A DNA stretch of 64,000 nt from Micromonospora sediminimaris (GCA_900112325.1 FOLJ01000015.1:1-64000), one strand, 5' to 3'. Positions 52,884 through 62,144 are shown, counted from the stretch's first letter. The notes: generated by a model not told the origin, from the sequence alone. A program made the numbers and translations.

Positions 52884-54686
52884 TCAGCCTTCGAGCCGGG
52901 CCAGCTCCTCCTCGACGATCGAGGGATCGAGCTTGCGGAAGACCGGCTTGGGCGCGGCGAGCGCCCGGCCCACCACGAGTGGCACGGACTCCCATCGCGC
53001 GCCCTGGGTGTAGTCCCCGGTCAGCACCGGGTACGCGGGCCCGGCGTCGAGGTCGGCGACCTCCTCGATCACCGGCATCGGCGCGTGCACCCCGGTGCCG
53101 CCGAGCAGCTCGTGGATCTTCTGCGCGGAGTGCGGCAGGAACGGGGTGAGCAGCGTGTTGGCGTCGCTGACCACCTGGAGGGCGACGTGCAGGATGGTGC
53201 CCATCCGGGGCTTGGCGGCCTCGTCCTTGAGCTTCCACGGCGCCTGCTCGGAGAGGTACTTGTTGGCCTCGGCGACCACCTTCATCGCTTCGCCGATGGC
53301 CTGCTTCTGCCGGTGCCGGGCGATCAGGTCGCCGACGGTGCCGAAGCCGGCGCGCGCCACGGCCAGCAGCGCCTCGTCGGCCTCGGTGAGCCCGTCCGGG
53401 CCGATCGGTGGGATCTCGCCGAAGTTCTTCGCCGCCATCGAGATGGACCGGTTGACCAGGTTGCCCCAGCCGGCGACCAGTTCGTCGTTGTTGCGGCGCA
53501 GGAACTCGGCCCAGGTGAAGTCGGTGTCGTTGTTCTCCGGCCCGGCGACCGCGATGAAGTAGCGCAACGCGTCGGCGTCGTAGCGCTGGAGAAAGTCGCG
53601 CACGTAGATGACCACCCGACGCGAGGAGGAGAACTTGCGTCCCTCCATGGTCAGGAACTCGCTGGAGACCACCTCGGTGGGCAGGTTGAGCCGTCCGAGC
53701 CGACCCGGCTCACCGTCGCGATCGCCCTCGCCCGAGTAGCCGGCGAGCAGCGCGGGCCAGATCACCGAGTGGAAGACGATGTTGTCCTTGCCCATGAAGT
53801 AGTAGGCCTGCGAGTCCTTCCCCTCCCCGTCGGTGGACCACCACTTCCGCCAGGCCTCGGGGTCGCCGGTGCGGCGGGCCCACTCGATGGAGGCGGACAG
53901 GTAGCCGATGACGGCGTCGAACCACACGTAGATCCGCTTGTCGGTGCGGTCCCGCCAGCCGTCGAGCGGGATCGGTACCCCCCACTCCAGGTCCCGGGTG
54001 ATGGCCCGGGGGTGCAGGTCGTCCAGCAGGTTCTTGGAGAAACGCAGGACGTTCGGGCGCCAGCCCTCCCGGGTGTCCAGCCACTGCCGCAGCACGTCGG
54101 CCAGGGCGGGCAGGTCGAGGAAGAAGTGCTCGGTCTCGACGAACTCCGGCGTCTCCCCGTTGATCTTCGACCGTGGGTTGATCAGGTCGATCGGGTCGAG
54201 CTGGTTGCCGCAGTTGTCGCACTGGTCGCCTCGGGCGCTGTCGTAGCCGCAGATCGGGCAGGTGCCCTCGATGTACCGGTCGGGCAGGGTCCGCCCGGTG
54301 GACGGCGAGATGGCCCCCATGGTGGTCTTCGGCACGATGTACCCGTTGCGGTACATCCCCTCGAACAACTCCTGCACGACGGCGTAGTGGTTGCCGGTGG
54401 TGGTGCGGGTGAACAGGTCGTAGGAGAGGCCGAGGCCGTGCAGATCCTCGACGATCACCCGGTTGTACCGGTCGGCCAGTTCCCGTGGCTTCAGTCCTTC
54501 GGCGTCGGCCTGCACCTGGATCGGGGTGCCGTGCTCGTCGGTGCCGGAGACCATGAGCACGTCGTGGCCGGCCATCCGCATGTACCGGGCGAAGACGTCG
54601 GAGGGAACGCCGAAACCGGAGACGTGGCCGATGTGGCGCGGGCCGTTGGCGTACGGCCAGGCCACTGCCGCGAGAACGTGACTCAT
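52884..54686 (-). CDS. metG: Methionyl-tRNA synthetase
   Basis: A 600-residue class Ia synthetase. HIGH motif in WPYANGPRHIGHVSGFGVPS. The zinc knuckle is CPICGYDSARGDQCDNCGNQ. The KMSKS equivalent is RKFSSSRRVVI, with Phe in place of Met. The anticodon-binding helical domain is at the C-terminus; there is no EMAPII-like tRNA-binding domain. The ATG at 54686 is preferred to 54749 since MSHVLAAVAWPYANG is the normal start. Confidence 0.97.
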   Translation of the reverse strand: MSHVLAAVAWPYANGPRHIGHVSGFGVPSDVFARYMRMAGHDVLMVSGTDEHGTPIQVQADAEGLKPRELADRYNRVIVEDLHGLGLSYDLFTRTTTGNHYAVVQELFEGMYRNGYIVPKTTMGAISPSTGRTLPDRYIEGTCPICGYDSARGDQCDNCGNQLDPIDLINPRSKINGETPEFVETEHFFLDLPALADVLRQWLDTREGWRPNVLRFSKNLLDDLHPRAITRDLEWGVPIPLDGWRDRTDKRIYVWFDAVIGYLSASIEWARRTGDPEAWRKWWSTDGEGKDSQAYYFMGKDNIVFHSVIWPALLAGYSGEGDRDGEPGRLGRLNLPTEVVSSEFLTMEGRKFSSSRRVVIYVRDFLQRYDADALRYFIAVAGPENNDTDFTWAEFLRRNNDELVAGWGNLVNRSISMAAKNFGEIPPIGPDGLTEADEALLAVARAGFGTVGDLIARHRQKQAIGEAMKVVAEANKYLSEQAPWKLKDEAAKPRMGTILHVALQVVSDANTLLTPFLPHSAQKIHELLGGTGVHAPMPVIEEVADLDAGPAYPVLTGDYTQGARWESVPLVVGRALAAPKPVFRKLDPSIVEEELARLEG

Positions 54687-54836
54687 GGACAGAAAGCCTA
54701 GTGACCCCCGGAAGGTGACCGCGAACCAATAGGGGTCCCTGGTCGGCACGATGGGCCAACGCCCCTCGGCAAATAGTCCGAATTGTCATCGACACGCTGC
54801 CTGAGCTGCCCGATCAACCCCGCTCGCCGGTGTCAA

Positions 54837-55784
54837 ATGAAACGCGTGACTGGCAGCCGAGCCGCCCGAGACCACTCCGACGGCCCTTTTTCCGACCCGG
54901 GGGTGGATTCCACCGCGTCGCCGCGTACCCAGACGGTGGCACCTCAGCCCCGCGCGGTGCCCTCGGCGGCACCGGAGCTTGAGACCGGCGCGGCCGGTCC
55001 GGAGCGGGCCGACCCCGCCACGGTCGAGTCACCCACCGGAGTCGAGGTGGAGCCGACGACCGGCGCGCCGGTGGACACGCTGCCGCGACGGGTTCCGGTC
55101 CGGCCGCCCGGACGTCGGGGCCGTCGGGGCCGATCACCTGACGACGGTACGCCGGACGAGGACACCTTCTGGGCACCGATCGAGCAGGTGCACTGGGACG
55201 GCACGCCGGTGCGGCAGGAGGAGCCCGGCGACGTCGAGCCGTGGTGGCGGCGGTTCTGGCCGGTGCACCGGCGTCGGGAACGCAGCAGTCACCCGCCGGA
55301 TCCCCTGGCGGGGTTGTCCGCGTTGATCGGGTTGAGCCTCGCGGCGGCCTTCTTCGCCTGGGTCAGCGCCGGTCCGCTCTGGCTCGCCGTCGGGCACGCC
55401 ACCTCCGGCACGGTGGTTGTCACCAGGTGCACCGGCGACGGCCTGACCCAGCGGTGCCGAGGCATCTTCACGGCGGTGGAGGAGGAGTTCCGGATCCACG
55501 GCGTACGGGTCAGCGGGGTGTCCCGGGACCGCGCGGTGCCCGGCTCGGCCCTACCCGCCCGGGTGACCGGCCCGGACGGTCACGTCGCGTACGCCGACGG
55601 TGGGGTGGGTGCTCACCTGCGCTGGCTGCTCGGCGTGCTCGGGGTGCTCGGCTGCGCGGTGGGCATCGCCCGCTGGACCGGTGCGACCCGGCTACCCGAT
55701 CCGACCGAGCGGCGTTGGGCGATCGCCGCCTCGCTGGGCGGCCCGCTGCTGACCGCCCTCGGTTTCCTGATCGCCGCCTGGTAG
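54837..55784 (+). CDS. Hypothetical membrane protein with long polar N-terminus
   Basis: About 315 residues. The first 155 residues are disordered (Pro, Thr, Glu, Arg) and include DEDTFWAPIEQVHWDGTPVR. Then come one hydrophobic segment (AGLSALIGLSLAAAFFAWVS), an extracellular domain with two Cys (RCTGDGLTQRCRG) that could form a disulfide, and two C-terminal helices. Family not recognised. Start uncertain: ATG 54837 or GTG 54846. Ends nine bases before the converging rsmI stop. Confidence 0.68.
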   Translation: MKRVTGSRAARDHSDGPFSDPGVDSTASPRTQTVAPQPRAVPSAAPELETGAAGPERADPATVESPTGVEVEPTTGAPVDTLPRRVPVRPPGRRGRRGRSPDDGTPDEDTFWAPIEQVHWDGTPVRQEEPGDVEPWWRRFWPVHRRRERSSHPPDPLAGLSALIGLSLAAAFFAWVSAGPLWLAVGHATSGTVVVTRCTGDGLTQRCRGIFTAVEEEFRIHGVRVSGVSRDRAVPGSALPARVTGPDGHVAYADGGVGAHLRWLLGVLGVLGCAVGIARWTGATRLPDPTERRWAIAASLGGPLLTALGFLIAAW

Positions 55785-55793
55785 CACCCGCCC

Positions 55794-56633
55794 TCACTTG
55801 TGCACCAGCGCGTAGACGTCGCGCCGGCGCAACCCGTACTCGGCCGCCACGTCCGTGATCGCGTCCCGGCGGCTCCGGCCCGCCGCCTCCCGCTCGGCCA
55901 CCGCGGCGCGCAACGCGTCGTCGTCGGGGCGGACGCCGGGCACGGCGGGCGCCCCGGCCACCACGAGAGTGATCTCGCCACGCGGGTCGCCGTCGGCGGC
56001 CCACCGGGCCAACTCGCCGAGCGGACGACGTAGCACCTCCTCGTACGTCTTGGTCAGTTCGCGGCAGACAGCGGCGGGCCGGTCGGCGCCGAACGTGTCG
56101 GCCAGGTCGGTCAGTGCGGCGGCGATCCGGTGCGGCGCTTCGAAGAGAACCAACGTCCGTTCCTCGGCGGCCAGGGCCCGCAGCCGGGCGCGCCGGGCAC
56201 CGGGGGCACGCGGCAGGAACCCTTCGAAGCAGAACCGGTCGCTGGGCAGCCCGGACAGCGCCAGGGCGGTGGTGACGGCGCTGGGACCGGGCGCGGCGGT
56301 TACCGGCACCCCGGCGTCCAGGGCGGCGCGGACCAACCGGTAGCCGGGGTCGGAGACGCTTGGCATGCCGCCGTCGGTGACCAGCGCTACCACGTATCCC
56401 TCGGTGAGCACCTCGACCAGTTCCGGGGTGCGCCGCTCCTCGTTGCCCTCGAAGTACGAGACGATCCGGCCGGGGATGGTCACATCGAGGTCGCGGGCGA
56501 GCCGGTTCAGCCGGCGGGTGTCCTCGGCGGCGACCACGTCCACGGCGGCGAGAGTGTCCCGCAGCCGGGTGGAGGCGTCGGCGGGGTTGCCGAGCGGCGC
56601 GCCGAGCAGAATCAGGCGACCGGTTTCGGACAT
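55794..56633 (-). CDS. rsmI: 16S rRNA 2'-O-ribose C1402 methyltransferase
   Basis: A 279-residue tetrapyrrole-methylase-fold enzyme. LILLGAPLGNPADASTRLRD, VVAAEDTRRLNRLARDL, LVTDGGMPSVSDPGYRLV and AAPGPSAVTTALALSGLPSD are RsmI motifs. C-terminal HTH-like SRRDAITDVAAEYGLRRRDV. Two starts compete: ATG at 56633, and GTG three codons earlier (56642), which has a well-spaced AAGGAG. Divergent from the mannosyltransferase gene, an arrangement common in actinobacteria. Confidence 0.95.
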   Translation of the reverse strand: MSETGRLILLGAPLGNPADASTRLRDTLAAVDVVAAEDTRRLNRLARDLDVTIPGRIVSYFEGNEERRTPELVEVLTEGYVVALVTDGGMPSVSDPGYRLVRAALDAGVPVTAAPGPSAVTTALALSGLPSDRFCFEGFLPRAPGARRARLRALAAEERTLVLFEAPHRIAAALTDLADTFGADRPAAVCRELTKTYEEVLRRPLGELARWAADGDPRGEITLVVAGAPAVPGVRPDDDALRAAVAEREAAGRSRRDAITDVAAEYGLRRRDVYALVHK

Positions 56634-56726
56634 TCCACCCACAGCAGCGCGCTCCTTCATCGATGGGCGTACCGGATATGGGGACGACAGGCACCACCGA
56701 CCCCCTTGGCAGCCTACGATCGCCGG

Positions 56727-58415
56727 GTGACGAGTGCGTCGACAGCACAGAGCGCGAGTTCCGACCAGCCCTCGGAGCCGGGAGCCACCACAGCCACCGC
56801 CCCCGGCCCGGCGGGGGGTGGCGTACCGGCGATGATCCGCCGCCGGCTGGCCACCGTCGAGGCCGGGCTGGACGACCGTTCGTGGCTGGCCACGGCGGTT
56901 GTCGTGGTCATCGCGGCGGTTCTCCGGTTCGCGAACCTCAGCCATCCGCCCGGCAAGATCTTCGACGAGGTCTACTACGCCCGGGACGGCTGGGGGCTGA
57001 TCGACAAGGGCGTGGAGTGGAACTACACGAACAACGCCCCGTCGTACGTGGTCCACCCGCCGCTGGGCAAGTGGTTGATCGGCTTCGGTGAGTGGGCCTT
57101 CGGCTACAGCGACGCCGAGCACGGCATCTCGGTGCCCGGCCACCTGTTCACCACCGCGCCGGAGTTCGGCTGGCGCTTCTCGGCGGCGCTGCTGGGCACC
57201 CTGTCGGTGCTGCTGCTGGTCCGTATCGGCCGCCGGATGTTCCGCTCCACTGTGCTGGGCTGCGCCGCCGGCCTGCTGCTCGCGGTCGACGGATTCCACC
57301 TGGTGCTCTCCCGCACCGCGCTGCTCGACATCTTTCTGCTCTTCTTCATCCTGGCCGCCTTCGGCGCGCTGGTGCTGGATCGGGACGCGACTCGCCGCCG
57401 ATGGGCCCGGGCGCTGGAGTCCGGGCTGGATCCGGCCGCCCGGGGGCGGGCCGGTCGCCCGCCCGGCGGCTGGCGGAACTGGCCCTGGTGGCGGCTGGCG
57501 ACCGGGGTGCTGCTCGGTTGTGCCTTCGCGGTCAAGTGGAGCGCGCTGTTCTTCGTACCCGTCTTCGCCCTGCTGATGTTCCTCTGGGACGTCGGTGCCC
57601 GACGCTCAGCCGGGGTACCCCGGCCGTGGCGGGACACCCTGCTCGACGGCGTGCCGTGGATGGTGCTCGCCGGTCTGCTGATGGCGGTGACCTACGTCGG
57701 GACGTGGTCCGGTTGGTTGTTCAGCCAGGAGGGCTACTACCGGCTCGCCGAGCGGTACCCGGACGCCGGGCTCAGCGATGCGCCCGTCGTCGGCCCGCTG
57801 TGGAACCTGATCCAGTACCACCAGGCGGCGCTGGGCTTCCACAGCCAGCTCGACGATCCGCACAAGTACCAGTCGTGGCCGTGGCAGTGGCTGCTGCTGG
57901 GTCGGCCGGTGGCGTTCCACTGGACCGGCGAGGGCCCCTGTGGCGCGGCGAGCTGCGCCGAGGAGGTCCTGCTGCTGGGTACCCCGCTGCTGTGGTGGTC
58001 GTTCCTGCCAGCGCTGGTGGCGCTGGTCTGGCTCGGCCTGGCCCGGCGGGACTGGCGGGCCGGAGCGATCCTGCTCGCCGTGGCGGCGGGGCTGCTGCCC
58101 TGGTTCTGGTTCGCCCTCGACGGCCGGACGATGTTCTCCTTCTACGCCGCGCCCACGCTGCCGTTCCTGGTGCTCGCCGTGGTCTACGTGCTGGGCGCCA
58201 TCGCCTCGCCGGCCGGGCCGAGTGGCACCCTGGCCGTGACCGGTGCTGACGAGGAGGCCAGCCGGGACCGCCGGCTGGTCGGCGGGGTGATCGCCGGTGC
58301 GTACGTGGCGCTTGTCGTCCTCTGCTTCGCGTACTTCTATCCGATCTTCGTGGGCTTGGTGCTGCCGTACGAGGACTGGTCCGCGCGGATGTGGTTGGAC
58401 GGCCGCTGGATCTGA
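56727..58415 (+). CDS. Protein O-mannosyltransferase (GT39)
   Basis: A 562-residue polytopic glycosyltransferase of the dolichyl-phosphate-mannose-protein mannosyltransferase family. Near residue 80, HPPGKIFDEVYYARDGW contains the catalytic Asp-Glu. VHPPLGKWLIGFGEWAFGYS and the later C-terminal-domain motif YQSWPWQWLLLGRPVAFHW are family landmarks. Roughly eleven membrane helices. Transfers mannose from polyprenyl phosphate mannose to secreted proteins. Start GTG at 56727; the open frame before it is shadow of rsmI. Confidence 0.94.
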   Translation: MTSASTAQSASSDQPSEPGATTATAPGPAGGGVPAMIRRRLATVEAGLDDRSWLATAVVVVIAAVLRFANLSHPPGKIFDEVYYARDGWGLIDKGVEWNYTNNAPSYVVHPPLGKWLIGFGEWAFGYSDAEHGISVPGHLFTTAPEFGWRFSAALLGTLSVLLLVRIGRRMFRSTVLGCAAGLLLAVDGFHLVLSRTALLDIFLLFFILAAFGALVLDRDATRRRWARALESGLDPAARGRAGRPPGGWRNWPWWRLATGVLLGCAFAVKWSALFFVPVFALLMFLWDVGARRSAGVPRPWRDTLLDGVPWMVLAGLLMAVTYVGTWSGWLFSQEGYYRLAERYPDAGLSDAPVVGPLWNLIQYHQAALGFHSQLDDPHKYQSWPWQWLLLGRPVAFHWTGEGPCGAASCAEEVLLLGTPLLWWSFLPALVALVWLGLARRDWRAGAILLAVAAGLLPWFWFALDGRTMFSFYAAPTLPFLVLAVVYVLGAIASPAGPSGTLAVTGADEEASRDRRLVGGVIAGAYVALVVLCFAYFYPIFVGLVLPYEDWSARMWLDGRWI

Positions 58416-58416
58416 C

Positions 58417-58460
58417 CCGAAGGAGGGCCCGTACGCCTCGGCGTACGGGCCCTCCTTCGG
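58417..58460. terminator. Perfect 20-bp hairpin after the mannosyltransferase
   Basis: Arms CCGAAGGAGGGCCCGTACGC (58417-58436) and its exact complement (58441-58460) with tetraloop CTCG, one base after the stop codon. Strong terminator or mRNA-stabilising structure. Confidence 0.85.
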
Positions 58461-58468
58461 AAATAGGA

Positions 58469-58514
58469 CGCGCCCCGATCGCCTGCCACGGGGGAAGCGG
58501 GCGATTGGGGCGCG
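58469..58514. terminator. Second hairpin in the same space
   Basis: CGCGCCCCGATCGCC (58469-58483) and GGCGATTGGGGCGCG (58500-58514) pair with one G-U around a 16-base loop. Together with 58417-58460 it separates the converging mannosyltransferase and zinc-ribbon genes. The rest of the 346-base space (58515-58761) shows no gene that I can support. Confidence 0.7.
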
Positions 58515-58761
58515 CACCAGCAGCTTAACCACCCGCGACCGAGGGCACAACGGGGCGGCGTGGGTCAGATTTCCGACGAATGCTGAATGCGACAAGAAGT
58601 TGCGGCCACTGTTGCCACAGCGTGACTCGTCGCGGACTCTGCGCCGCCCGGAGCCACCGTCCGGCGGATGGCTGAACCGTTACGTCCAGCCACGCAGCTT
58701 CCCATGGCATAGCCCGACATCGAAGCCGGGTCCGGTCTGGACGATCGTCCGGACGAGCGAG

Positions 58762-59067
58762 TCAGTGTCGCCTCGGGCGCCGCGGCAACCAGCCGAAGAA
58801 CCTGTCCTGCAACGACGTCGACCCGGCGAGATGCAGGTCCTCGGCGGCGGCGGCGAGACAGGCCCCCAGGTAGACACTGAGCATCGGTCGATCCACGCCG
58901 TACTCGGTCAGCAACTGCTCCCGTTTCCGGGCGCAGGGCCACTCGGCGCCACAGGTGCCACACGTCCATTCGGGGGTCACCGGGGCGTGCTCGCCCACCC
59001 GCCCGGGCGACGCGGCTCCGCCCGCCTCCGCCACGGTGACACCCGAGCGATCCGTAACACCCGTCAT
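58762..59067 (-). CDS. Small Cys-rich (zinc-ribbon-like) actinobacterial protein
   Basis: A 101-residue protein with TPEWTCGTCGAEWPCARKRE and LLTEYGVDRPMLSVYLGACL, a pattern widespread in actinobacteria and often annotated flavin reductase without evidence. The CxxCxxxWPC cluster could bind a metal. ATG at 59067 has AGGAGCGCG upstream. Function unknown. Confidence 0.78.
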   Translation of the reverse strand: MTGVTDRSGVTVAEAGGAASPGRVGEHAPVTPEWTCGTCGAEWPCARKREQLLTEYGVDRPMLSVYLGACLAAAAEDLHLAGSTSLQDRFFGWLPRRPRRH

Positions 59068-59300
59068 CGCGCTCCTCTCCGCCTCCACCGGTGACGGCGG
59101 GCCTGCCGCCCACCGCCGCTTCGAACGTGCCCGTGCTCAATTACAGCGTCCGGGAACGCTGCGGCGTTACGCCGTTGCGGTACGTTGACCAACCATGGCC
59201 GCCGCGACCCGCCCCAGGAACTGCATCAACCGTAGGTATCCATCGTCGCCGGTCGCTGGTACCGGCAACACTTGTCGAAAGCACTACCCCGGAGCCGCAG

Positions 59301-59957
59301 GTGCGTGATCTGCTCCCGCCCGCCGTCGCGGTGGCCGTGGCGGGTCCGGACGACTGGTCCGGACGGTTGCACGCGGCCGAGGCGGCCTGTCTCGGGGACC
59401 GCGCGGTGGAGAGCCGCCGCCGCGACTTCACCGCTGGCCGGATGTGCGCCCGCCGCGCCATGGCCGCACTCGGTCTGCCACCGGCCGCCGTACCGGCTGC
59501 CGCCGACCGCTCACCCGTGTGGCCGGCCGGGCTGGTCGGCACCATCACGCACACCCGGGGCTACTGCGCCGCGGCCGTCGCCCGCAGCGACGAGATCCGG
59601 GCAGTCGGCATGGATGCCGAGCAACACCGCGAGCTCAGTGCGGGGGTACGCCGACTGATCTGCCTGCCCGAGGAGGACGAGCAGGTCGCACAACTACCAC
59701 CGGGCATCCACTGGCCGGCGGTGATCTTCAGTGCGAAGGAAACCGTCTACAAGGTGTGGCACCCGGTCGTCGGCAACTGGCTCGACTTCCACGACGCCCT
59801 GGTACGTCTCGATCCCGACGCCGGGACGTTCACCGCGCGAATCTCCCCCGCGCGGGTCGCCGAGGCTCCGGTCGACCACCCGCCCACGCTGATCAGCGGC
59901 CGTTTCGCTGTCGACACCGACCTCGTACGCACGGCCGCCACGCTCACCCCCCGGTAG
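59301..59957 (+). CDS. 4'-phosphopantetheinyl transferase (EntD/Sfp type)
   Basis: About 218 residues. IRAVGMDAEQHRELSAGVRR carries the Mg-binding Asp, and IFSAKETVYKVWHPVVGNWL the (F/W)SxKExxYK motif. VAVAGPDDWSGRLHAAEAAC is the N-terminal part. Transfers phosphopantetheine from CoA to carrier proteins of polyketide, peptide or siderophore synthesis. GTG at 59301 has GGAG six bases upstream; the open frame reaches back to 59091 but those residues are not family-like. No carrier-protein genes are nearby, so it probably serves clusters elsewhere. Confidence 0.9.
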   Translation: MRDLLPPAVAVAVAGPDDWSGRLHAAEAACLGDRAVESRRRDFTAGRMCARRAMAALGLPPAAVPAAADRSPVWPAGLVGTITHTRGYCAAAVARSDEIRAVGMDAEQHRELSAGVRRLICLPEEDEQVAQLPPGIHWPAVIFSAKETVYKVWHPVVGNWLDFHDALVRLDPDAGTFTARISPARVAEAPVDHPPTLISGRFAVDTDLVRTAATLTPR

Positions 59958-59986
59958 CGAACGGCACGGCGGCACCGCTCGCACCG

Positions 59987-60014
59987 CGACCGGCGACCGG
60001 CGACCGGCGACCGG
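59987..60014. repeat. Four tandem copies of a 7-bp unit
   Basis: CGACCGG is repeated four times without interruption (59987-60014), 15 bases before the first possible start of the VWA gene. The length is not a multiple of three, and the repeat is outside the coding region. Confidence 0.9.
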
Positions 60015-60028
60015 CTGATCTGTCCTGA

Positions 60029-61345
60029 GTGGACTTGTCTACACTCCGCTCGGTGATCAACAAGAGATGGTCGTCAGCCGCCCTCCTGGGGCTGCTGACG
60101 GCGACGACGCTGGCCGGCCCGGTGCCGGCACTCGCCGACGACCGAGCGGAACCGCCAAGCGAGCCACCCCGGGTCCAGCTCGTCCTGGATGTGAGTGGTT
60201 CGATGCGGGCCACCGACATCGACGGACGGAGCCGGATCTCGGTGGCCCAGCAGGCGTTCGGCGAGGTGGTGGACGCCCTACCCGACGAGACCCAGCTGGG
60301 CATCCGGGTGCTGGGCGCCACCTATCAGGGCAAGAACAAGCAGCAGGGCTGCCTGGACACCCAGCAGATCGTGCCGGTCGGCCCGGTCGACCGGACGCAG
60401 GCCAAGGCCGCCGTGGCGACCCTGCGCCCGACCGGCTTCACTCCGGTCGGGCTCGCCCTGCGCGAAGCCGCCAAGGATCTCGGTGCCGGCACCACCGCAC
60501 GCCGGATCGTGCTGATCACCGACGGCGAGGACACCTGCGCCCCACCGGATCCCTGCCAGGTGGCCCGGGAACTGGCCGCCAAGGGCACCACGCTGGTGGT
60601 GGACACCCTCGGTCTCGCACCGGACGAGAAGGTGCGCCGGCAGTTGCTCTGCATCGCCGCCGCGACCGGCGGTACCTACACGGCCGCGCAGAGCGCCGAG
60701 GATCTGACCGACCGGCTGAAGCAACTGGTGGACCGGGCCCGCGACACGTACGCCACCACCCCGGCGAAGGTCGACGGGACGAACGCCTGCCCGGGTGCGC
60801 CCCTGCTCTCGCCCGGCGTCTACACCGACCGGGAGAGCTTCTCCGAGCATCGCTGGTACCGGGTGCCGGTACGGCCGGGACAGGAGCTGAGGGCCTCGGT
60901 CAGCATCGCGCTCGACCGCCCCGTCAACCCCGATCACGGCGTGCTGCTGCGGGCCACCACGGCGGACGGCCGGGAACTGGTCCGCGGGGTGGACGCCGGC
61001 AGCGGACGTACCGACGTGGTCTCCACCGGCCTGCGTTGGTCGGCCGGGGACGACGTCGAGCGGCCCGAGGCCAGCGACCCGACGCCGGAAGCCAGCGCGT
61101 CCTCGGCCGTCACCACCGTCTGCCTGGTGGTCAGCAACATGTTCTCACCCCGAGCGGATACCGCCGCGGACCCGGGCATGCCCGTCGAGTTGACCATCGA
61201 CGTGGTCGCCGCATCGTCCGCTCCGGACGGGCCGGACCTGGGCCGCGGCTGGGTGCTGCTGCTCCTGCTGACCCTGGCCGGCCTGCTCACCGGGCTCGTC
61301 ACCGGCCTGCTCACCCGTTGGTGGGTAGCCACCTGGAGGAACTGA
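60029..61345 (+). CDS. Secreted VWA-domain protein, C-terminally anchored
   Basis: Up to 438 residues. A signal peptide (SSAALLGLLTATTLAGPVPA, ALADD) is followed by a von Willebrand A domain with MIDAS DVSGSM near residue 54 and TDGEDT near residue 168. A beta-rich domain (about 245-400) with RESFSEHRWYRVPVRPGQEL follows, then a C-terminal helix (GWVLLLLLTLAGLLTGLVTG) and basic tail. Two GTG starts are possible (60029, 60053); neither has a clear ribosome-binding site. The next gene starts three bases after the stop, so the two proteins probably work together at the envelope. Confidence 0.85.
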   Translation: MDLSTLRSVINKRWSSAALLGLLTATTLAGPVPALADDRAEPPSEPPRVQLVLDVSGSMRATDIDGRSRISVAQQAFGEVVDALPDETQLGIRVLGATYQGKNKQQGCLDTQQIVPVGPVDRTQAKAAVATLRPTGFTPVGLALREAAKDLGAGTTARRIVLITDGEDTCAPPDPCQVARELAAKGTTLVVDTLGLAPDEKVRRQLLCIAAATGGTYTAAQSAEDLTDRLKQLVDRARDTYATTPAKVDGTNACPGAPLLSPGVYTDRESFSEHRWYRVPVRPGQELRASVSIALDRPVNPDHGVLLRATTADGRELVRGVDAGSGRTDVVSTGLRWSAGDDVERPEASDPTPEASASSAVTTVCLVVSNMFSPRADTAADPGMPVELTIDVVAASSAPDGPDLGRGWVLLLLLTLAGLLTGLVTGLLTRWWVATWRN

Positions 61346-61348
61346 CAG

Positions 61349-62140
61349 ATGCGTATCCGTTGGGCAACCGCCGCCGCCCTGATCGCCGCCGGTGTCGCCC
61401 TGACCCCCGGCACGGCGCTCGCCGCGCCCACCCCCACCCCTTCCCCCGGTGCCGTCACCGTCACCAGGGCCGGCACCTCGTACCTCACCGCCACCCCGGT
61501 CGCCGCCGGCCAACCCGTCCGGGTCGCCGCCTCGACGGGTGAACACCTCTACTGGTCGTTCCCAGCCGCCGCGGGTGAGGTCCACGAGATCACCGCGGCG
61601 GTCACCCTCGCGCAGAACCGCAACGGCCGATCCACCTGGACCGTGGAGGTCTTCGACGGGCTGCGCCGCCGGCAGGCGTGCACGGCCGGCGCGCAGACGC
61701 CGACCGCCGACGCCGCGGCGCGTACCGTCGGCATCAGCTGCACGATGCGGCGGGTGCGTCCCTGGGCCGAACCATGGTCCGGCGACCCGCTGCCCGGCAC
61801 CTACTACGTGCGACTGGCCGTGGTCGACGTGCCCGAGCCCGACCTCGGCCTGCCGATCGACGTGGACCTGCTGGTCTCGACCACCGACGACGCCGGCAGC
61901 TCCGCCGACGACGGCAGACTGGAGGCGGCACTGGTGCCACCGACAAACGCCGGCACCGTTCTGGACGCCGAACCGACGGTCGCACCGGAGGGCGACGGGG
62001 ACGACGGCTGGGACCTGAGCCTCACCGGCTGGCTGCCCGAGGCCGGCTCCCGCTGGATCTGGACCACCGGCGGCGGAATGCTGGCCGCGGTCGCGGGCGT
62101 GGTCGGATTCGCCCTCACTCGGCGTCCCGCCACCAGATGA
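61349..62140 (+). CDS. Secreted partner of the VWA protein
   Basis: A 263-residue protein. Signal peptide (ATAAALIAAGVALTPGTALA), then a beta-rich domain with GEHLYWSFPAAAGEVHEITA resembling the C-terminal domain of the VWA protein, two Cys (about residues 110 and 131), an acidic linker (EGDGDDGWDL) and one C-terminal membrane helix (GGGMLAAVAGVVGFALT). Same architecture as the VWA gene product minus the VWA domain. Family not recognised. Confidence 0.78.
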   Translation: MRIRWATAAALIAAGVALTPGTALAAPTPTPSPGAVTVTRAGTSYLTATPVAAGQPVRVAASTGEHLYWSFPAAAGEVHEITAAVTLAQNRNGRSTWTVEVFDGLRRRQACTAGAQTPTADAAARTVGISCTMRRVRPWAEPWSGDPLPGTYYVRLAVVDVPEPDLGLPIDVDLLVSTTDDAGSSADDGRLEAALVPPTNAGTVLDAEPTVAPEGDGDDGWDLSLTGWLPEAGSRWIWTTGGGMLAAVAGVVGFALTRRPATR

Positions 62141-62144
62141 GCCC

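Noticed and set aside
53085..54701. 538-codon plus-strand frame over metG
   Set aside because: metG carries HIGH, zinc knuckle and KMSKS-like motifs; the opposing frame is Gly/Asp/Val-rich shadow.
58525..58710. 61-codon minus-strand frame between mannosyltransferase and zinc-ribbon genes
   Set aside because: No ribosome-binding site, no recognisable motif, composition like shadow frames.
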